A model generated the notes under the pieces. It made no database searches, had not been told where the DNA came from, and worked only from the letters and a program-made list of their open reading frames with translations. The position numbers were made by a program, and so were the translations under genes. From an uncultured Arachnia sp. (GTDB lineage: Bacteria; Actinomycetota; Actinomycetes; Propionibacteriales; Propionibacteriaceae): a DNA stretch of 64,000 nucleotides. The stretch lies in assembly GCA_947493995.1 (NCBI GenBank), contig CANLTJ010000001.1, positions 310,001 to 374,000 on the forward strand, in the 5' to 3' direction. Shown here in pieces: positions 59,043 through 64,000 of the stretch (position 1 is its first letter; each line of letters starts with the position of its first letter).

Positions 59043-60479
59043 TCAGTTAATCCCGGTCAACCGCGAGAGACCCGCCCCAATCCGGTCCCACACGGTGGGG
59101 TGCCAGCCACGCTCGCCGGGCAACTCCGAGCTTGCGACCTCAAGCAGGTCACCCGAACCGCTGCTGGCCAAGGAAACGATGCCATCCCCGGACTGCCACA
59201 CCGCCACCTCCGGCAGCCCCGGGGTTTCGTCGGTGATCCGGGACCTGCCATGCAGCCTTCCCTCGCTCCACACGACGCTGAGCCCTTGGAAGCCGTCGGA
59301 GTAGAACAACCGCATGGAAGTGCCACCACGCCCGTCGGAGGAGGAATGCGCCACCAGCGGCAGACCACCGAGGCTGGCGGGGCAGTCCGGCAGACCCTGG
59401 CACCACCCCTTGGAACCACTGGAGGACACGGGCTTCATTCCGGCGAGCTCAGCGTTGGTCTCCGACAGGTGCGCCTCCCCCATGGTGAGGCTGGTGAACC
59501 CGGAGATGACAGTGGGCTTCCCATGGCGGTCATAGTTCTCGGACCACAGCACCAGACCACCTGAACGGTCCACCCACCAGCGCGCCACGCGGCCCCCGTC
59601 ATCATCCCGTCGGGCTTCGATGACATCGGCCCACCGCCCCGCCACCTGGTCCATCCCCTTGTACTTCCAGAAGCTCCACGGGGGCCCTTCGTCCATCTGG
59701 CAGCACACGCTCGAGGGAACGAACCAGGACATGAAGCGACTTCCCGACGCGTCGAGGACCACCAGCGACGTCCCTTGTCCCGCCATCTGGTCCACCTGGA
59801 CATCGGTGACGTGGAACCCTGCAGCGCCGTCGGAGATCCAGACCCGCTGCACGCCGGAATGAGTGGGACCATCGCCCTCCAGCATCTGGGCGGCTGTCGT
59901 CCGGGTGATTCGCTGGGGGGTGCTGAGCATGGTTGTACGGGGGGATCGACGCTGTGGTCCACCCAGCGTGGCACCGCGTTCATGAGCCAGCAGAACGGCA
60001 CCAACGGCCTCGTTGACACTCACTGCCGTGGTCGACAACAGGAACTGTTCGCGAGCCTGCGCCACGGCGTTGGAGACGACGGGCGGTTCGGGAGCGACGA
60101 GGAAGGCGATCACGAGCACCGAGGCCAGCACGGACACGACGGCTGCAGAGGACTGAAACAGTCGGCGTTGCCGCCTCTTGCGCCGGGAGGGAAGTGCACA
60201 CCGCGGCCCGCCAGCCATGTAAAGCGGTGCATGCACATGATCACCCGCGATGCCGTGCAGGCGCTCAGACAGCGTTTGGGGTATGCCGGAGGTGGTGTCG
60301 GACGGCTTTTGTAGGGTGTCGCGCACGTGCCGGATCGCTGCGACCTCGCTGCGACACTCCGGACAGCCTGCCACGTGGTATCCCACCTGCTCCCAGCGCC
60401 GAGCGGGGAGGGTCTCGTCGACGAACGCCGACAGGTCCTCCCTGTAGCGCTCACACTCCGATGCGGGTACCCCTGTCAC
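59043..60479 (-). CDS. ZAS-type anti-sigma factor with large outer domain (RseA-like)
   Basis: 478 residues. Zinc anti-sigma domain with His35-X3-Cys39-X2-Cys42 (GYHVAGCPECRSEV), a basic stretch, one membrane helix (about 112-132, AAVVSVLASVLVIAFLVA) and about 340 extracytoplasmic residues with several cysteines (CCQMD, CQGLPDCP). The outer part resembles in layout the MucB/RseB-type lipoprotein-sensing domain, which is an inference. Mycobacterial RseA is far shorter. GTG start touches the sigma stop (TAGGTG). Should hold SigE inactive until envelope stress. Confidence 0.85.
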   Translation of the reverse strand: MTGVPASECERYREDLSAFVDETLPARRWEQVGYHVAGCPECRSEVAAIRHVRDTLQKPSDTTSGIPQTLSERLHGIAGDHVHAPLYMAGGPRCALPSRRKRRQRRLFQSSAAVVSVLASVLVIAFLVAPEPPVVSNAVAQAREQFLLSTTAVSVNEAVGAVLLAHERGATLGGPQRRSPRTTMLSTPQRITRTTAAQMLEGDGPTHSGVQRVWISDGAAGFHVTDVQVDQMAGQGTSLVVLDASGSRFMSWFVPSSVCCQMDEGPPWSFWKYKGMDQVAGRWADVIEARRDDDGGRVARWWVDRSGGLVLWSENYDRHGKPTVISGFTSLTMGEAHLSETNAELAGMKPVSSSGSKGWCQGLPDCPASLGGLPLVAHSSSDGRGGTSMRLFYSDGFQGLSVVWSEGRLHGRSRITDETPGLPEVAVWQSGDGIVSLASSGSGDLLEVASSELPGERGWHPTVWDRIGAGLSRLTGIN

Positions 60480-61073
60480 CTACGACACTCCGAGATACCT
60501 GGGGTGCCCTTCCACGGGGGCGCGATGGGCGAGTGCTTCACGCAGTTGGGCGCGTCCACGGGCGATGCGGCTGCGCACCGTCCCGAGCTTGATGTCCAGG
60601 ACATCGGCGATCTCTTCGTAGGAAAGGCCCTCGATGTCGCACAGCACCACCGCCACGCGTTGTTCGGCATTCAGCGAGTCCAGTGCCGCACCCACGTCCC
60701 CGTCCAGCGCAGCGTCCAGGTGCAGATCCTCAGGACCGGTGGACGATCCCCAGACGTGGTCCGGCGCAACGCTCAGGGCATCCATCCGAATCTTCTGCTT
60801 ACGACGAGCACCGTCGAGGAAAAGATTGGTGGTGATGCGGTGCAGCCAACCCTCCAGGGTGCCCGGCTGGAATGAGTGGATCGACTTGAAGACGCGGACA
60901 AAGACGTCCTGCGTCAGGTCCTCGGCGTCGTGTTTGTTGCCTGTCAGGCGGTATGCCAACCGGTACACCTGCTCGGTGTGGTCCCTGACGAGCTCGGCCC
61001 ATGTGGGCGCGGTCCAGGAGGCGGACTGAGCCGCCTTCTTCGCCTTGCCTCTCAACACTGATGGTCCTTCCAT
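60480..61073 (-). CDS. sigE: ECF sigma factor SigE type
   Basis: 197 residues. Region 2 with HTEQVYRLAYRLTGNKHDAE and DLTQDVFVRVFKSIHSFQ, the short linker, and region 4 with LNAEQRVAVVLCDIEGLSYE and EIADVLDIKLGTVRSRIARG (helix-turn-helix). This is the envelope-stress SigE group of actinobacteria. The ATG has a weak GGGAT upstream. Next to its anti-sigma and tatB; the periplasmic protease HtrA found in the mycobacterial locus is absent. Confidence 0.9.
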   Translation of the reverse strand: MEGPSVLRGKAKKAAQSASWTAPTWAELVRDHTEQVYRLAYRLTGNKHDAEDLTQDVFVRVFKSIHSFQPGTLEGWLHRITTNLFLDGARRKQKIRMDALSVAPDHVWGSSTGPEDLHLDAALDGDVGAALDSLNAEQRVAVVLCDIEGLSYEEIADVLDIKLGTVRSRIARGRAQLREALAHRAPVEGHPRYLGVS

Positions 61074-61166
61074 GATGGAATCATCCCAGAGTCACCTGTG
61101 TGGAACCTGTGAATCCGGATCCGTGCCGTTCTGCCGTGCACACCTCTTGACTACAACGCATGCCCG

Positions 61167-62090
61167 TCAGGATTTGTTCCCACGCTCCAGTTGATCCAGG
61201 AGATGGAGAAAGCGTTGCAGCATGGTTGTGGGTACCGCTCCCATGGGGGGACGACACGCGCCCATCTCCCAACCGCGCGCATTCAGCGCCGCCTTCACGA
61301 GCATGCACCCCTGTGTTGCGAACACTCCACGGAACACGGGTAGCACCCGGGCGTATCGCGAACGAGCACCGATGGGGTCACCGGCCAGGTGGGCGTCCAT
61401 GATGGCCCCCGCATGTGCACCGGTGAAATGTGTGGAGGTACCCACCACCCCCACTCCGCCAACCGCCATCAGTGGCAGCAGGTAGCCGTCGTCCCCGGCG
61501 TAGTACTGCAATCCGCCCGCATCAATCACGGCGGACGACGACACGGCATCCCCCTTGGCGTCTTTGACGGCCACGATGCGTGGATGCTCACCCAGGGACA
61601 GCAGCGTCGTCTCGGGAATGGGGATCCCCGAACGGTGCGGGATGTCGTAGAGCATGCAAGGTAAATCAGTGGCATCCGCCACCGTGGTGAAGTGATCCTC
61701 CAGGGCCCCCACCGGTGGGCGTGAGTAGTAGGGCGTGACTACCAGGAGCCCATCGGAGCCCGCGTCGGCAGCCTGACGGGCGAGGTCCACGGAGTGCTGG
61801 GTGGAGAAGGTTCCCACACCAGCGACGATGTGGGCACGGTCCCCCACGGCTGCCACAACGGTCTCCAGAAGCGCTTGCTTCTCTGCGTCGCTCGTGGTGG
61901 GTGATTCCCCGGTTGTCCCGTTGACGACGAGGCCGTCGTGACCCAGTTCGTCCACCAAGTGCACCGCAAGCTTGGCTGCTTCGGAATGGTTTATGTCGCC
62001 GGAAGCCGCGAAGGGCGTGACCATTGCCGTGAGCAGGCGGCCGAAGACCGGCGGGGCTTCATCGATGCCGGAGGCGGTGGGCGTGCTCAT
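61167..62090 (-). CDS. dapA: 4-hydroxy-tetrahydrodipicolinate synthase
   Basis: 307 residues. TIM barrel with NGTTGESPTTS (Thr59/Thr60), TPYYSRPP, Tyr148 in LYDIPHRSG and Schiff-base Lys176 in IVAVKDAKGD. Condenses pyruvate with aspartate semialdehyde on the lysine and diaminopimelate route. The ATG has GGGAGGA just upstream. It lies between the SigE locus and the O-methyltransferase, a place not occupied by dapA in Mycobacterium as I recall. Confidence 0.94.
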   Translation of the reverse strand: MSTPTASGIDEAPPVFGRLLTAMVTPFAASGDINHSEAAKLAVHLVDELGHDGLVVNGTTGESPTTSDAEKQALLETVVAAVGDRAHIVAGVGTFSTQHSVDLARQAADAGSDGLLVVTPYYSRPPVGALEDHFTTVADATDLPCMLYDIPHRSGIPIPETTLLSLGEHPRIVAVKDAKGDAVSSSAVIDAGGLQYYAGDDGYLLPLMAVGGVGVVGTSTHFTGAHAGAIMDAHLAGDPIGARSRYARVLPVFRGVFATQGCMLVKAALNARGWEMGACRPPMGAVPTTMLQRFLHLLDQLERGNKS

Positions 62091-62264
62091 CGGTTCCTCC
62101 CGGTTGCCGGAGCGCCGCAGGCACGACAAGAATCTGTTCCAGATCGCCGGACCACCACACCCCCGGTGACGTTGGTGCTGGTGGCACGGCACATGCGGAG
62201 CCCGTCCGGGACAAGCATGCGCAACCGGTATGACAAAGGCATGCAACCATCCTAGGACAATGGG

Positions 62265-62270
62265 TAGGCT
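62265..62270 (+). promoter_or_regulatory. -10 element TAGGCT, leaderless methyltransferase gene
   Basis: TAGGCT ends 6 nt before GTG 62277. Confidence 0.5.
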
Positions 62271-62276
62271 GAGCCC

Positions 62277-62933
62277 GTGAACAGCACACCAGCGCGTATC
62301 GAAGCGGCCCCGACGGCAGAGACCTGGGCCTTCACCGAGGATTTCGTGACACCGTCGGACGACCTCCGCCGCGCACGCGAGGAGGCCATCGTCGGAGGTC
62401 ACGCACCCATCAGCAACGGCGTGGCGAGCCTCTTGACAGTGCTCGCCGCCACCACCGGTGCCAAAGCCGTCGCGGAGGTGGGAACCCTCATGGGCGCCTC
62501 CGCGCTCGCCTTCTTCCGGGGAATGGGCAGCGACGGAATCCTCACCAGCATCGACGGGGACGCAGAACACCAGTTGGCCGCTCGTCGCTTCCTCACCGCT
62601 GCCGGGTATCCATCCACCCGTTTCCGCCTGATCGCCGGTACCCCGCTGGACGTCCTCCCCAAACTGCGCGACGAGGCGTACGACATCGTCTTCATCAACG
62701 GGGACAAGCTCGAATATGTTGAGTACGTGGCGGGTGCCCTGAGGTTGCTGCGTCGAGGTGGTTTGCTCATAGTTCACGATGCGCTGTGGAACAACACAGT
62801 CGCCGACGAGAACGCCCAGGGGGATGAGACCATCATCATCCGCGAAGCACTGGAAGCCGTGACGGAGTCCGAGTCCTACATTCCCGCACTGCTGCCCGTC
62901 GGCAACGGGTTGCTGGTGGCAGTTAAGCGGTAG
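62277..62933 (+). CDS. O-methyltransferase (Rv1220c-like)
   Basis: 218 residues. Class I methyltransferase of the catechol/caffeoyl-CoA type: VAEVGTLMGASALAF (SAM motif I), ILTSIDGDAEHQ, AYDIVFINGDKLEY and GGLLIVHDALWNN. It resembles the O-methyltransferase encoded beside sigE in Mycobacterium. The classic metal-binding Asp residues appear in FINGD and IVHDA. Substrate unknown. Leaderless GTG. Confidence 0.87.
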   Translation: MNSTPARIEAAPTAETWAFTEDFVTPSDDLRRAREEAIVGGHAPISNGVASLLTVLAATTGAKAVAEVGTLMGASALAFFRGMGSDGILTSIDGDAEHQLAARRFLTAAGYPSTRFRLIAGTPLDVLPKLRDEAYDIVFINGDKLEYVEYVAGALRLLRRGGLLIVHDALWNNTVADENAQGDETIIIREALEAVTESESYIPALLPVGNGLLVAVKR

Positions 62934-62939
62934 CGCAAA

Positions 62940-62970
62940 GATGCCGACCGGCTCATCACCGATCGGCGTC
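62940..62970. terminator. Terminator between the methyltransferase gene and glgC
   Basis: GATGCCGA (62940-62947) pairs with TCGGCGTC (62963-62970) with one G-T pair. It is located just after one stop and before the convergent stop of glgC. Confidence 0.5.
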
Positions 62971-63006
62971 TCTGCCCCCGGGCCTGATTCACCCGTTCGC
63001 CAGCCC

Positions 63007-64000
63007 CTACGTACTCGGAACCTCCACGTCCTTGCCCACGACCACGATGCCCTCTTCGGAGACATGGAATCCGCGAGCCCGATCGTGTGCATGATCCACC
63101 CCGATCTGGACCCCGTCAGGCACCACTACGTGCTTGTCGAGAATTGCCTTGCGGACGATGGCGTCCCGACCCACGCGGACGCCCTCCATCAGCACGGAGT
63201 CGTCGACTTCCGACCACTTGTCGATGTGCACATTCGCCCCCAGCACGGTGCGCTCCACCTCGCCGCCGGAGATGATGCAGCCGGGATTGACGATGGAGTC
63301 CTCAGCCTTGCCGCGGATCACGAACTTCGCGCCCGGCGCCTGCTTCTGCGTCGTCAGGATCGGCCAGTCCGAACTGTAGAGATTGAACTCCGGCTCCACC
63401 GACACCAGATCCATGTGCGCCTCGTGATAGGCGTCGATGGTGCCTACGTCGCGCCAGTAGTTGACGTCCTTCTCGGTGGCGCCGGGGACGTAGTTGTCCT
63501 TGAAGTCATAGACTTGGCTGCGTCCCTGGTCCGTGAACCACGGCACGATGTCGCCGCCCATGTCATGCTTTGACGAGGGATTCTCGGCGTCCGCTCGCAG
63601 CGCCTCGACGAGTTCCCGCCTGTTGAAGATGTAGTTGCCCATCGAGGCGAAGGACTCATCCGGCGAATCGGGCAGACCGGGAGGGTCGGCCGGCTTCTCC
63701 AGGAAGCTCTTGATCTTGTTGTCCTCAGCGGCGTCGATGATGCCGAAGGCGCTCGCCTCCTTGCGTGGCACTCGGATGCCCGCCACTGTGGCTCCCAGCC
63801 CCGAATCGATGTGGGCATCCAGCATCTGCGAGACATCCATGCGGTAGATGTTGTCGGCACCGAACACCACGACGTAGTCCGGATCATCGTCGCGGATCAG
63901 GTTGAGCGACTGGTAGATGGCGTCAGCAGAGCCCTGGAACCAGCGAGGTCCCAGACGCTGTTGCGCCGGCACAGGTGTGACGTAGTTGCCCAGCAGCGTG
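63007..64000 (-). CDS. glgC: Glucose-1-phosphate adenylyltransferase (partial)
   Basis: The gene runs off the right edge, so the N-terminal part with the ATP-binding loop is missing; about 331 C-terminal residues are present. Seen: [34 protein letters not shown] (metal-binding Asp), FLEKP (catalytic-site Lys), [17 protein letters not shown] and the C-terminal left-handed beta-helix with hexapeptide-type repeats. Makes ADP-glucose for glycogen or maltose-1-phosphate synthesis. Also near sigE in Mycobacterium. Confidence 0.94.
   Translation of the reverse strand, partial: TLLGNYVTPVPAQQRLGPRWFQGSADAIYQSLNLIRDDDPDYVVVFGADNIYRMDVSQMLDAHIDSGLGATVAGIRVPRKEASAFGIIDAAEDNKIKSFLEKPADPPGLPDSPDESFASMGNYIFNRRELVEALRADAENPSSKHDMGGDIVPWFTDQGRSQVYDFKDNYVPGATEKDVNYWRDVGTIDAYHEAHMDLVSVEPEFNLYSSDWPILTTQKQAPGAKFVIRGKAEDSIVNPGCIISGGEVERTVLGANVHIDKWSEVDDSVLMEGVRVGRDAIVRKAILDKHVVVPDGVQIGVDHAHDRARGFHVSEEGIVVVGKDVEVPST

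Overview
The window is about 64 kb of GC-rich bacterial chromosome, densely packed with genes on both strands. It looks like an actinobacterium (Actinomycetota). The support is a SigE-type ECF sigma factor beside a large ZAS anti-sigma, TatB, Mrp and GlgC in an order I recall from Mycobacterium; two glutamine synthetases with GlnE; DUF2510, DUF4191 and DUF222/HNH proteins; a MapB-like methionine aminopeptidase; and CrtU/CrtT carotenoid genes. A family such as Propionibacteriaceae is possible, but the sequence alone does not settle it. No tRNA, 16S/23S rRNA, IS element, prophage or CRISPR array was recognised.

Layout. 1-10.2 kb is housekeeping: leucyl aminopeptidase, a lipoamide dehydrogenase, a two-lipoyl-domain E2 acyltransferase, LipB, LipA, a DUF4191 membrane protein and an ABC-F ATPase. 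Together these make and use lipoyl groups. 10.3-21.8 kb is the most unusual region: a minus-strand cluster of subtilase, ECF sigma factor, small sigma-adjacent protein, TPR-CHAT protease, two large unrecognised proteins, and a metacaspase fused to two peptidoglycan-binding modules. Three protease types, none with a signal peptide, sit together with a dedicated sigma factor. 22-33.6 kb is mixed: YetF-like protein, YhdH/AcuI reductase, RDD protein, glnA with a possible GlnR box, a membrane protein, a DctA-type symporter, a MarR/MMPL divergent pair, and a two-gene ABC importer under an FMN riboswitch (a RibXY-type riboflavin transporter). 33.9-44 kb holds glnE, a sterol-carrier-family protein, glnA2, tandem DUF2510 proteins, a BadF/BcrA-type ATPase, methionine aminopeptidase and a DUF222/HNH protein. 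44.2-48.5 kb is an aromatic-carotenoid locus (crtU-idi-crtY with divergent crtT). 48.6-52.7 kb holds the RNase P RNA, an RNB nuclease whose 3' end overlaps it, a zinc-ribbon coiled-coil protein and aminopeptidase P. 52.7-64 kb holds a hydrolase, a stress-family protein, an MgtE-N/CBS protein, DUF1003, Mrp, an inserted HepT-MntA toxin-antitoxin pair, TatB, anti-sigma, SigE, DapA, an O-methyltransferase and GlgC, which runs off the right edge.

A recurring feature is that many genes have a TANNNT-like -10 hexamer ending 6-7 nt before the first base of the start codon, with no Shine-Dalgarno sequence. That is the signature of leaderless mRNAs. It was used to correct several start codons, and the supporting sites are listed individually. 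Genes inside operons instead carry normal ribosome binding sites or ATGA/GTGA overlaps.
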